Below are positions 19,775 to 26,623 of a stretch of DNA of 64,000 bases, piece by piece; the stretch's first letter is position 1, and each line of letters begins with the position of its first letter. A program made the translations under genes and the position numbers. Origin of the DNA: Bog-756 sp963778165 (GTDB taxonomy: Bacteria; Actinomycetota; Acidimicrobiia; Acidimicrobiales; RAAP-2); NCBI GenBank assembly GCA_963778165.1, contig CAVZTE010000001.1:62001-126000 (forward strand). Reading direction: 5' to 3'. The notes beneath the pieces are model-generated. The model searched no databases. It was given only the letters and a program-made list of their open reading frames with translations, and was not told the origin of the DNA.

Positions 19775-19942
19775 GGGCGGTGCGTCGAAAGGCTGGCGAG
19801 CCGGACACTTCTTGAGGTGGCCGCGCCGGGCCGTTCGGACCACTCGCTCGCCGCACCCGTCGCACTCCCACAGGGTGCTGTCGCTCACGTAGGTGAACCC
19901 CTCGAGTCGGAAGGCTTTGGCTGCGGATTTGATGGTGTTCAT
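19766..19942 (-). CDS. small zinc-ribbon-like protein (58 aa)
   Basis: 58-residue protein too short for most gene callers. ATG 19942 is preceded by a clear caggagtgag ribosome-binding site. The middle contains W-E-C-D-G-C-G-E followed by R-R-G-H-L-K-K-C, a C-x2-C plus H/C arrangement that would fit one zinc ion, and the protein is strongly basic. Cysteines and context fit a small nucleic-acid-binding or regulatory zinc-ribbon, but no named family is recognised. Its 3' end overlaps a 14-bp tandem array, which gives the Pro-rich C-terminus. Confidence 0.7.
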   Translation of the reverse strand: MNTIKSAAKAFRLEGFTYVSDSTLWECDGCGERVVRTARRGHLKKCPARQPFDAPPPA

Positions 19943-20290
19943 GTCTCACTCCTGGTGATGCCCCCCTTCAGCTCACCGCAGCCGTTTATGGACACGATGT
20001 GCCCTGGCGTAGAGCCAGCTGTGAATATCCCGGTGACCAGGGACTATTCAGGGGACAGCTGGCGATTCGTGGTGGTGGCCCCTACTTGAGGCTGGGGCAC
20101 TGGCAAGCCACGGGGCTGCCATGGCAGCTCTCATTCCGGAACGGACGACGGAATCCTCAGGTGGCCGTCACGATGACAGCACAACCTGACTACCTGAACG
20201 GACGCCCGGATGGTGACGGGATCCCGGGGCAGGACTGGTCACCATATTCTTCTCGGCCCTGTTGACACGGCTTGACCGTGCAAAAGGGGT
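19943..20290. other. 348-bp spacer without a supported gene
   Basis: An 88-codon plus-strand frame (19999-20265) is open but shows no family features. The stretch is lower in GC than most of the window. It contains a perfect 14-bp palindrome gctgccatggcagc (20115-20128) and a ttccggaa palindrome just after it. No tRNA cloverleaf or T-arm sequence was found. Confidence 0.6.
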
Positions 20291-20500
20291 TCACTCCGAG
20301 GCCCAAACCTCGACTTCTGCGTCAGCCTGAAGGGGACGCTTGATCCAACGTTGTGACGTGTCCTCGATGAAGGCGATCATCCCGGCCAGTCCCATGAACG
20401 GAGACTCGATTCGAGAGACAGTCAGCTCGTCGTTCGAGGTCCGAACCCGATCGCCCGCCTGCACGGCAGAGGCGGTGGTCTTGGTCCACTGATGGGTCAT
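20291..20500 (-). CDS. small conserved protein of unknown function (69 aa)
   Basis: 69 residues from ATG 20500. Reads as one compact beta-rich domain: V-Q-A-G-D-R-V-R-T-S, then E-L-T-V-S-R-I, then G-M-I-A-F-I-E-D-T-S-Q-R-W and A-D-A-E-V-E-V. The layout resembles small KOW/SH3-like barrel proteins that I have seen as stand-alone hypotheticals in actinobacteria, but no function is known. No membrane segment or cysteine cluster. The protein-like composition and sensible start argue it is real despite its size. Confidence 0.65.
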   Translation of the reverse strand: MTHQWTKTTASAVQAGDRVRTSNDELTVSRIESPFMGLAGMIAFIEDTSQRWIKRPLQADAEVEVWASE

Positions 20501-20564
20501 GGTCTCGAGTATCGCATGCTGCCGGCCTCTGGATTCCTACGCCCAGGTCGGCAAACACGGGCGG

Positions 20565-20628
20565 GAAGGACGCTGGGTGTGAAGAGCGCTGGGCGCCAAG
20601 AACGCTGGGCGCGAAGAGCACTGGGTGT
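20565..20628. repeat. 16-bp tandem array, four units
   Basis: Units of gaagagcgctgggcgc type at 20565, 20581, 20597 and 20613, with 2-3 substitutions between copies. It occupies the spacer between the small conserved gene and the end of the alpha/beta hydrolase gene. Confidence 0.88.
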
Positions 20629-20734
20629 CGCCGCTCCCGGTGCGACGTCTCCACACGCCGGCTACAGGCCCGTCCCGCCCGAGGGCGCAGGTAAGGCTCA
20701 AGCAGCCGTCGCCGGGAATGCGGGTCAGATCTGA

Positions 20735-21643
20735 CTACGGCGCCGGCGGTTGGGATCGCTCGTGGAGCATTCTCTTGCGGTCTTCGGCACCGAGAGCGGC
20801 GGGCTCCGTCGAATCGATGAAGTCGATGAGCGCATCGACGAACTGATCCGGAGCCTCGATCTGGGGGAAATGGCCTACACCCTCGATGACCACCAGCCGA
20901 CTCCCCGGCACGGCCTCGTGCGCGGCGTAGGCATGGCTCACCGGGATGATGTCGTCTCGGTCCCCCCAGACAATCAGGGTCGGCATCGAGGAGGCCAGGT
21001 ACAGCCGATCCATCGCGCTGACCGTCTGTCCTCCCGGGTCGATGACGGACTTGATGGTGCGCACGAACGCCTGGCGGTTCTCCGCTTCGGCCAGTGAGGC
21101 GTAGGCACTCCACATTTCGGTGACGCGACCCATGCGGATACCGCGGTTGTTGATACTTCGGAAGAGGCTGTCCCCCCAGTCACGGACGAAGCCCGGGAAA
21201 ACAACAGGCATCACGTACTCGCTCCCGGGAAGGGTCATGACCCGGAGCATCCAGTTCACCTCTCGTCCCAGGCCACCACTGTCGACGAGGACGAGCCGCT
21301 CGCACTGCTCAGGATGCTGGTAGGCGAGCTGCATGGCCACCCCGCCGCCGAACGACTGACCGACGATGGAGGCCCGGTTGATGTCGAGGACCTCGAGCAG
21401 GTCACGGATTCCGCTGGCGAAGGCACCAAGTGAGTAGTCTCCGACGGGCTTTTGGGATTGGCCATGACCCATGAGGTCCGGCGCAATGACGGTGAAGCGA
21501 TCACGCAAACGGGGGATCACGTCCCGCCATGTCCGGGAGCTGCCAGCGATGCCGTGAAGGAGCAGGAGAGCGGGCCCGCTTCCCTCCATCTGGTACGCCA
21601 TGTCGTGACCGTGTATCGAGACGTGGTCGAGTTGGCCTTCCAT
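20735..21643 (-). CDS. alpha/beta hydrolase
   Basis: 302-residue alpha/beta-hydrolase-fold enzyme. Oxyanion segment L-L-H-G-I-A-G-S, nucleophile elbow G-Q-S-F-G-G-G (Ser), acid in W-G-D-R-D-D-I-I-P, and histidine in G-V-G-H-F-P-Q-I-E-A-P make a complete Ser-Asp-His triad. The W-G-x-x-D-x-I-I-P and G-H-x-P-x-x-E-x-P pattern is common to carbon-carbon bond hydrolases (BphD/MhpC-like) and lipases, so the substrate is open. ATG 21643 is chosen; a TTG at 21697 is in frame. Cytosolic, no signal peptide. Confidence 0.86.
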   Translation of the reverse strand: MEGQLDHVSIHGHDMAYQMEGSGPALLLLHGIAGSSRTWRDVIPRLRDRFTVIAPDLMGHGQSQKPVGDYSLGAFASGIRDLLEVLDINRASIVGQSFGGGVAMQLAYQHPEQCERLVLVDSGGLGREVNWMLRVMTLPGSEYVMPVVFPGFVRDWGDSLFRSINNRGIRMGRVTEMWSAYASLAEAENRQAFVRTIKSVIDPGGQTVSAMDRLYLASSMPTLIVWGDRDDIIPVSHAYAAHEAVPGSRLVVIEGVGHFPQIEAPDQFVDALIDFIDSTEPAALGAEDRKRMLHERSQPPAP

Positions 21644-21724
21644 CCAGCCATTCTGCTCCAACAGTGCGGCCAGGGTTGTCGCCGCCGAACCAGCCAACGC
21701 AAGGTCCGGCTGGACCAGCCGGCC

Positions 21725-22096
21725 TCAGCCGTCGAGTACCCCGAGGAGCCACCTGGGCCCGACCACATCGGCTCCCAGTTCCTCAGCCTGCTGGCACAAT
21801 GCCCGATCTGCTGACACCAGCGTCACGTCCTGCCCGGCAGCACCGGCGGTGACAGCGAGAAGGGTGTCGTCACCGCTGCCGGGCGCATGGAGGACGGTGA
21901 CACCGCCGGTCACCCCCTCCTCGACCCCGCCACGAGCGGCCCCTTCGAGGACCACGATGACGGGCTCGGCCAGCCGACCGGACCCGACGGCTGCATGAAC
22001 CCGCTCCACCAACGACCGTGCAGCTCCGGGTCGATCCCGCCACCAGCCGTTCGGTCGGGATCCGACCACGTTGGCAGCGTCAATGAGAAGCACCAC
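21725..22096 (-). CDS. NYN/PIN-like domain protein
   Basis: About 123 residues forming one Rossmann-like nuclease-type domain. It begins V-V-L-L-I-D-A-A-N-V-V-G-S, the hallmark strand and D-x-x-N acid of NYN/PIN domains. Further acids follow in G-S-G-D-D-T-L-L and V-S-A-D-R-A-L, and the protein ends V-V-G-P-R-W-L-L. These match the acidic cluster used for metal-dependent RNA cleavage in the superfamily. Nuclease activity is inferred, not shown. GTG 22096 (or 22093) starts directly on the first strand; no good Shine-Dalgarno, so possibly leaderless. Confidence 0.75.
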   Translation of the reverse strand: MVLLIDAANVVGSRPNGWWRDRPGAARSLVERVHAAVGSGRLAEPVIVVLEGAARGGVEEGVTGGVTVLHAPGSGDDTLLAVTAGAAGQDVTLVSADRALCQQAEELGADVVGPRWLLGVLDG

Positions 22097-22146
22097 CCCA
22101 GTATCGTGCCTTTGGCCGTGCCAGCCGCGGCCGGTCGACGGAAGCT

Positions 22147-22665
22147 CTAGTGGCCTAGGCGTTGGACGAGCAGCTGACCAGGCCAACCCTCGCGGTCGAA
22201 CGACCGGGTTGGCATGAACCCTGCAGATTCGTAGTAGCGCACCAGCTGTCCCTGGCCGCCCGCCCAGCAGTCAACCCGCAACAGGCTCAGATCCCGGGCC
22301 AGGCAGTCTGCACGGGCATGGTCCAACAGTGCGCTCCCGACCCCCTGCCCGATGAACCGCCTCGACGTGAGCAGAATCATCACGTACAGGCCCGGCTCGT
22401 CCGTCACCGGGGCATACCAGGGCGATTCCTCGGTCACGTCGAGTGCGCCCACCAACGAATCACCGACTTCAGCGACGGTCAGCCCGGGGCTCCGCGCCAA
22501 TCTGGCGACTCTCTCCTTGGTGTCGGCTCGCTCCGACCAGGGCCGACTACCCCACTGCCCGCTCAATCCCCGCTCGGTCAGCCACAGAACCGCCTCGTCG
22601 AAGAGATCGAGCAGGGGCTCCTCATCCTCGACTCTTCCCGGACGCAGGATCACGGGCCAGAACAC
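22147..22665 (-). CDS. GNAT family N-acetyltransferase
   Basis: 172-residue acetyltransferase. The core shows Y-V-M-I-L-L-T-S-R-R-F followed by the acetyl-CoA loop G-Q-G-V-G-S-A-L-L-D-H-A. Then comes D-C-W-A-G-G-Q-G-Q-L-V-R-Y-Y-E-S-A-G-F, the final strand/helix typical of GNAT proteins of actinobacteria. The start is uncertain: GTG 22665 follows an in-frame stop immediately upstream, and GTG 22653 is an alternative. Substrate unknown. It lies 50 bp upstream of the NYN/PIN-like gene on the same strand and may be co-transcribed. Confidence 0.85.
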   Translation of the reverse strand: MFWPVILRPGRVEDEEPLLDLFDEAVLWLTERGLSGQWGSRPWSERADTKERVARLARSPGLTVAEVGDSLVGALDVTEESPWYAPVTDEPGLYVMILLTSRRFIGQGVGSALLDHARADCLARDLSLLRVDCWAGGQGQLVRYYESAGFMPTRSFDREGWPGQLLVQRLGH

Positions 22666-22712
22666 TAGGCGGTGGGACCGTAAGGCAGTGGCTCCGCCCT
22701 GAGGTCAGAGCT

Positions 22713-23234
22713 CTATCCGTGCTCGACATCCCACAGGTGGTGAATGGGGTCGTGAACCATGTAGCGGGAGATGGTGTCGACGGTGAAGGACGCCCCGTCG
22801 CTCCTGCGCCCTTTCCGCATCCACTCCGGTTCCGAGAGTCCGTCCAGCCGCTCGGCCACGGTGGTGGCGTGCGCCATCAGGTCGCCCACCACGACGGAGG
22901 GATCCTGGCTGTCGTAGCGTTCATCCACCGCCGAGGCATCCTGGTCCCAGTTCGGGAACAGGGGGTCATCGGACCTCATCATCAGAACGATCCGCTCGTC
23001 GTAACGCCGGAAGACGTCCCGGACATGGCAGGCGTATTCGAGCGACGACCACCGGTCCGGATGGCCACGCCCGGCCCGCAGGGCCCCGCTGGCCAACAGG
23101 TCGCTCCACTGGGAGGCGTTGCTCCGCACCAGATCGGGAACTGCCGTGGGCGGGCACGTGCTGGCGTCAAAGCCGCACTCCTCACAGGGTCGTTGCAGGA
23201 CCCAGGTCCAGTCCTTGTCATCGGGAGTGATCAC
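22713..23234 (-). CDS. DinB family protein
   Basis: 173-residue four-helix-bundle protein of the DinB/YfiT class. Conserved features: H-P-D-R-W-S-S-L-E-Y-A-C-H-V-R-D-V-F, giving the first metal-type histidine, and H-D-P-I-H-H-L-W-D-V, giving the H-x3-H ending of the family. An N-terminal C-x2-C (P-C-E-E-C-G-F-D) is characteristic of an actinobacterial subgroup. Family members include mycothiol-dependent metalloenzymes, but the reaction here is unknown. GTG 23234 is preferred to TTG 23243. Confidence 0.85.
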   Translation of the reverse strand: MITPDDKDWTWVLQRPCEECGFDASTCPPTAVPDLVRSNASQWSDLLASGALRAGRGHPDRWSSLEYACHVRDVFRRYDERIVLMMRSDDPLFPNWDQDASAVDERYDSQDPSVVVGDLMAHATTVAERLDGLSEPEWMRKGRRSDGASFTVDTISRYMVHDPIHHLWDVEHG

Positions 23235-23291
23235 CGGCCCCAACCTAGTGAACGATCAAGAGCAGACCGGTCCCGGCGGCGCCTGCGACGC

Positions 23292-24155
23292 TCAAGGCAC
23301 CTGGCCCGGTCCACGACTGATCGGGCCGTTGCCTGCGTCCGGCTCACCGAGCAGGGCATCCCGCACCTCCTGCCAGGTCTCTGGGCTGGACGCAGCCAGC
23401 AGCCCGGAGGAGGTCTGGCGCGGGGCGTACTCGTTTCCGTCGAGTCTCCGCACCCGACCTCCGGACTCTTCGACCAACAGGGCACCCGGTGCGTGATCCC
23501 ATGGCAAGGTCCGCCAGAACATCACGAAGTCCTGGCCGCCATCGACCAACAACGGGTAGTCGATCCCCGCTGACGAGGTCCCAGGGGTGATCGCTGCGAA
23601 GCGATGCCGGTTCCTGTCGACCCGGTCTGTGGTGGTTTCGTCCAGGAACCTGGTAAGGACTGAGCCCCGCAGATCCGCCACCTTCGATGCCGCCCGCCCG
23701 CAGACCACCGTCCGACCGTTGCGAGTGGCCCCGGCGCCCCGTTCGGCCTGGTACATGTGGCCGGCCACCGGTTGCCAGATCCATGAGGCACAGGTCATCC
23801 CCTGGCGCACCAGGGCCACCATCACCGCCCACATCGGAGAGCCGGCCACGAAGTTGGCCGTGCCGTCGAGTGGATCCACCAACCAGACCTGCCGGTGGCG
23901 GAGGGCGTCGGCGAGCCCGGGGCCACTGGAGAACTGCTCCTCTCCGACCATCACCGCCCCGGGGACCAGCTGGCCCAACCGCACGGCAAGCAGTCGCTCC
24001 GACTCCTCGTCGGCCAGGGTGACAATCTCCCCCGGTGACTTGAATCGCACCTCGCCATCCCGGAGCGCCTCGAACCGGGGCTCGATGACTTCAGCGGAGA
24101 CCTCCTGGAGCACCCGGCCCACTTCGTCCATCAGGTTGTCTGACGACGGCGCCAT
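23292..24155 (-). CDS. inositol monophosphatase family protein
   Basis: 287-residue metal-dependent sugar/inositol phosphatase. Signature residues: G-E-E motif (M-V-G-E-E-Q-F), W-L-V-D-P-L-D-G-T-A-N-F (the family W-x-x-D-P-x-D-G-T), and the C-terminal W-D-H-A-P-G-A-L-L-V-E-E-S-G-G metal site. Possible substrates are inositol-1-phosphate, histidinol phosphate, fructose-1,6-bisphosphate or PAP. Variation around D-P-L-D-G-T does not decide between them. ATG 24155. Divergent from the NTF2-like gene across 46 bp, so the two promoters must overlap. Confidence 0.9.
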   Translation of the reverse strand: MAPSSDNLMDEVGRVLQEVSAEVIEPRFEALRDGEVRFKSPGEIVTLADEESERLLAVRLGQLVPGAVMVGEEQFSSGPGLADALRHRQVWLVDPLDGTANFVAGSPMWAVMVALVRQGMTCASWIWQPVAGHMYQAERGAGATRNGRTVVCGRAASKVADLRGSVLTRFLDETTTDRVDRNRHRFAAITPGTSSAGIDYPLLVDGGQDFVMFWRTLPWDHAPGALLVEESGGRVRRLDGNEYAPRQTSSGLLAASSPETWQEVRDALLGEPDAGNGPISRGPGQVP

Positions 24156-24201
24156 GATCCCCAGGATCGTAGGTGAGGTGGTCGGAGTAGTCTTCGCCAC
24201 T

Positions 24202-24678
24202 GTGGACGCCGACGAGATTGCCCTGCCGGACCGGATGGCCATGGAGGATCTCCTCACCCGTTACGCCACGGCCGTCGACGGCCGCAACTGGGATCTGCTC
24301 GACTCCGTGTTCACCCACGACGCTCATCTCGACTACCGATCGGCGGGAGGAGTCGAGGGAGGCTATCCCGAGGTTCGGAAATGGCTGGCGGAGGTGCTGC
24401 CCATCTTCGACATGACCCAGCACCTCGTCCTCAACCGCGAGTTCAAAAGAGACCCCGACGGTGTGCAGGCCAGCTCGTGCTTCCTCAACCCCAACCAGTT
24501 GAGGGTGGACGGAAAGCTGTGGCTCTTCACCGTGGGTGGCCGCTACCACGACCGGCTGGTCGAAACCGCAGACGGCTGGCGGATCGCCAGGAGGATCGAG
24601 CACACCCTGTGGTGGGACCATCCCATGCCCGGCCTTCCCGAGGTCCCCCAGCCGGTTCCGGGACTGCCCGACCGCTAG
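24202..24678 (+). CDS. SnoaL/NTF2-like protein
   Basis: 158-residue NTF2-like alpha+beta-cone protein. The N-terminus reads A-M-E-D-L-L-T-R-Y-A-T-A-V-D-G-R-N-W-D (the family helix plus D-x-R-D-W/N-W-D motif), then V-F-T-H-D-A-H-L-D-Y, and a C-terminal W-R-I-A-R-R-I strand. This resembles the SnoaL_4/scytalone dehydratase-like subgroup; such proteins are isomerases, dehydratases or ligand binders. GTG 24202 chosen; ATG 24235 would also start before the domain. Converges on the SDR gene with 10 bp between. Confidence 0.82.
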   Translation: MDADEIALPDRMAMEDLLTRYATAVDGRNWDLLDSVFTHDAHLDYRSAGGVEGGYPEVRKWLAEVLPIFDMTQHLVLNREFKRDPDGVQASSCFLNPNQLRVDGKLWLFTVGGRYHDRLVETADGWRIARRIEHTLWWDHPMPGLPEVPQPVPGLPDR

Positions 24679-24688
24679 GGAATCCGGC

Positions 24689-25414
24689 CTAGAGGGCCAA
24701 CGTGGCTCCGCCGTCGACCACCAACGCCGCCCCGTTGATGAAAGCGGCCTGATTGGAGCAGAGGAACGCCGCCACCTGGCCGAAGTCGTGAGGGCTGCCC
24801 ATGACTCCCGAGCCGCCGAGCTCCCTCATCCGATCGGTGGCGTGGGGACCGGGGCACAACAGGTTCAAGGTGATGCCACTCCCCTCGGCGGCCAGATCCT
24901 GGGCGGCGGTCTTGGCCCAGGCCCACAGGCCGACCCGGGCCATGTTGGACAAGGCCAGGCCCGGCAACGGCTGCACCACCGAGTACGAGGTGATGCAACA
25001 GATCCGGCCCCAGGCGTTCGAGCGCATGATGGGCACCGCCGCCCGGATGAGCCGGATGGCCGACTTGAGGTTGGCCTCGAGGGCCGCGTCGATCTGGGAG
25101 TCGCTGACCTCCAGGGCGTGCCCGGCCGGAGGGCCACCGGCGTTGGCAATGACAATGTCGATGGTCCCAAAGACCTCCACCGTGGCCGCCACCAGCTCGG
25201 CCGGAGCGGAGGGATCGGAGATGTCGGCCGACACAGTGGCCGCTTCGCCTCCGGCGGCTTCGATCGAGGTGCGGGCCTCGGCCAACGACTCCTCGTCACG
25301 TGACGAGAGCATCACCCGTGCGCCCTCGGCGGCCAGGGCCTCAGCGGTGGCTCGACCCAGCCCGCGGGATCCTGCCACCACCAGCGCTGTCCGTCCTTCG
25401 ATGCCCAGGTCCAC
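24689..25414 (-). CDS. SDR family oxidoreductase with atypical active site
   Basis: 241-residue short-chain dehydrogenase fold. The cofactor motif V-V-A-G-S-R-G-L-G-R-A and the N-A-G-G motif are present. Where a Y-x3-K pair is expected, after I-T-S-Y-S-V-V-Q-P-L-P-G-L, the chain reads L-S-N-M-A-R-V-G-L-W-A-W-A-K, so the catalytic Tyr is replaced by Ser or Asn. A known SDR subgroup (often labelled 3-oxoacyl-ACP reductase-related) shares this P-x-P-x-L-x-L-S-N pattern, and activity is uncertain. GTG 25414. Last gene of the minus-strand run from lpd; the 51-bp spacer upstream has ctatccgtcga direct repeats. Confidence 0.85.
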   Translation of the reverse strand: MDLGIEGRTALVVAGSRGLGRATAEALAAEGARVMLSSRDEESLAEARTSIEAAGGEAATVSADISDPSAPAELVAATVEVFGTIDIVIANAGGPPAGHALEVSDSQIDAALEANLKSAIRLIRAAVPIMRSNAWGRICCITSYSVVQPLPGLALSNMARVGLWAWAKTAAQDLAAEGSGITLNLLCPGPHATDRMRELGGSGVMGSPHDFGQVAAFLCSNQAAFINGAALVVDGGATLAL

Positions 25415-25465
25415 TGCGGATCCCCTATCCGTCGACTATCCGACTATCCGTCGACTATGCGTCGA

Positions 25466-26623
25466 TCAACCGTCCAGGACCACCAGGTCATGGTCGACCC
25501 GGTTGAGCGGCACGGGGCCGCCGTCCTCGCCGATCACCACGATGTCCTCCAACCTCATGCCGAACCGCCCGGGCCAGTAGATGCCCGGCTCCACGGAGAA
25601 GGCGTGACCCGGCTGCAACAGCTCGGTATTCCCAGCCACCAGGTAGGGGTCCTCGTGCTCCTCGATGCCGATGCCGTGGCCGGTCCGGTGGACGAAGAGC
25701 TCACCGAATCCGGCTTGGTCGATGATCTCCCGGGCCACTCGGTCGACCTGCTCGGCCGCCACCCCGGCGCGGGCTGAAGCCACCGCCTTTTGCTGGGCCT
25801 CCTTCAGGACCTGGTAGCACTCGTCGACCTCCGGTGACGGCTGACCCGTCACCACGGTCCGGGTGATGTCCGAGCAGTAGCCCACATCGCCGTCGACCGA
25901 GTAGCTTCCCCCGAAGTCGCACACCACGGTCTCCCCGGGGCCGATAACCCTCCCCCCAGGCTCATGATGCGGACTGGCGGCGTTGGGTCCGCTCCCGACG
26001 ATGGCGAAGTTGACCTGGTCGTGGCCTTCCTCCACCAGGTGGGTGGCGATCCGGGCCGACAACTCGGACTCGGTGGCGCCCACCAGGCGGAAGGCGCCGG
26101 CCTGGAGCATGGCCGCCACCCGGTCCGCGGCCGCACCGGCCAGGCGAAGGGCCTCGAGCTCCGACGGATCCTTGACGGCGCGGATGGGAGAGGTGACGGT
26201 GGAGGCTTCGATCCAGCGGGCTTCGGGCAGCCGGCGCTGCAGGGCCAGGGTGGTGGTGGTCCAGGCCCGGTCGGAGATGGCCAGACGGAGCGGACCTTGT
26301 TCGTGACCGGTCCCCGGCAGGAGGGACGTGACCAGATCGAGGGGATCCTGGATGTCGGTCCACGGGGCCAGGGCGAACAGTTGGTCGGCCTGGGCCACCC
26401 TTGGGGCCTCGAGAGCCGGGACCACCAACACCGGGTCACCCTCCAGGGGCAGCACCAGCATGGTCAGGCGCTCCAGGGGCATGGCCCGGTAGCCGGTCAG
26501 CCACGGGAGATCGGCTCCGTGGGACAACAGCAGTACGTCGACACCCGACTCGCCCATCCGTCGGCGGACCCGTTCCATCCGGGCCCGACGCGACGCCTGT
26601 CCCTGCTCCGAGAGAATGGTCAC
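25466..26623 (-). CDS. M24 family metallopeptidase (Xaa-Pro peptidase type)
   Basis: 385-residue aminopeptidase-P/prolidase-like enzyme. N-terminal creatinase-type domain (about 1-150) is followed by the pita-bread catalytic domain. All five dinuclear-metal ligands are visible: D in V-C-D-F-G-G, D in C-S-D-I-T-R-T, H in R-T-G-H-G-I-G, E in S-V-E-P-G-I-Y, E in R-L-E-D-I-V-V. GTG 26623 overlaps the stop of the lipB-lipA gene as GTGA, which points to translational coupling. Open sequence upstream of it belongs to the lip gene in another frame. Likely cytosolic Xaa-Pro dipeptidase or aminopeptidase; the exact specificity is unknown. Confidence 0.92.
   Translation of the reverse strand: MTILSEQGQASRRARMERVRRRMGESGVDVLLLSHGADLPWLTGYRAMPLERLTMLVLPLEGDPVLVVPALEAPRVAQADQLFALAPWTDIQDPLDLVTSLLPGTGHEQGPLRLAISDRAWTTTTLALQRRLPEARWIEASTVTSPIRAVKDPSELEALRLAGAAADRVAAMLQAGAFRLVGATESELSARIATHLVEEGHDQVNFAIVGSGPNAASPHHEPGGRVIGPGETVVCDFGGSYSVDGDVGYCSDITRTVVTGQPSPEVDECYQVLKEAQQKAVASARAGVAAEQVDRVAREIIDQAGFGELFVHRTGHGIGIEEHEDPYLVAGNTELLQPGHAFSVEPGIYWPGRFGMRLEDIVVIGEDGGPVPLNRVDHDLVVLDG

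Noticed and set aside
19999..20265. 88-codon plus-strand gene
   Set aside because: No ribosome-binding site, no family pattern, irregular composition.
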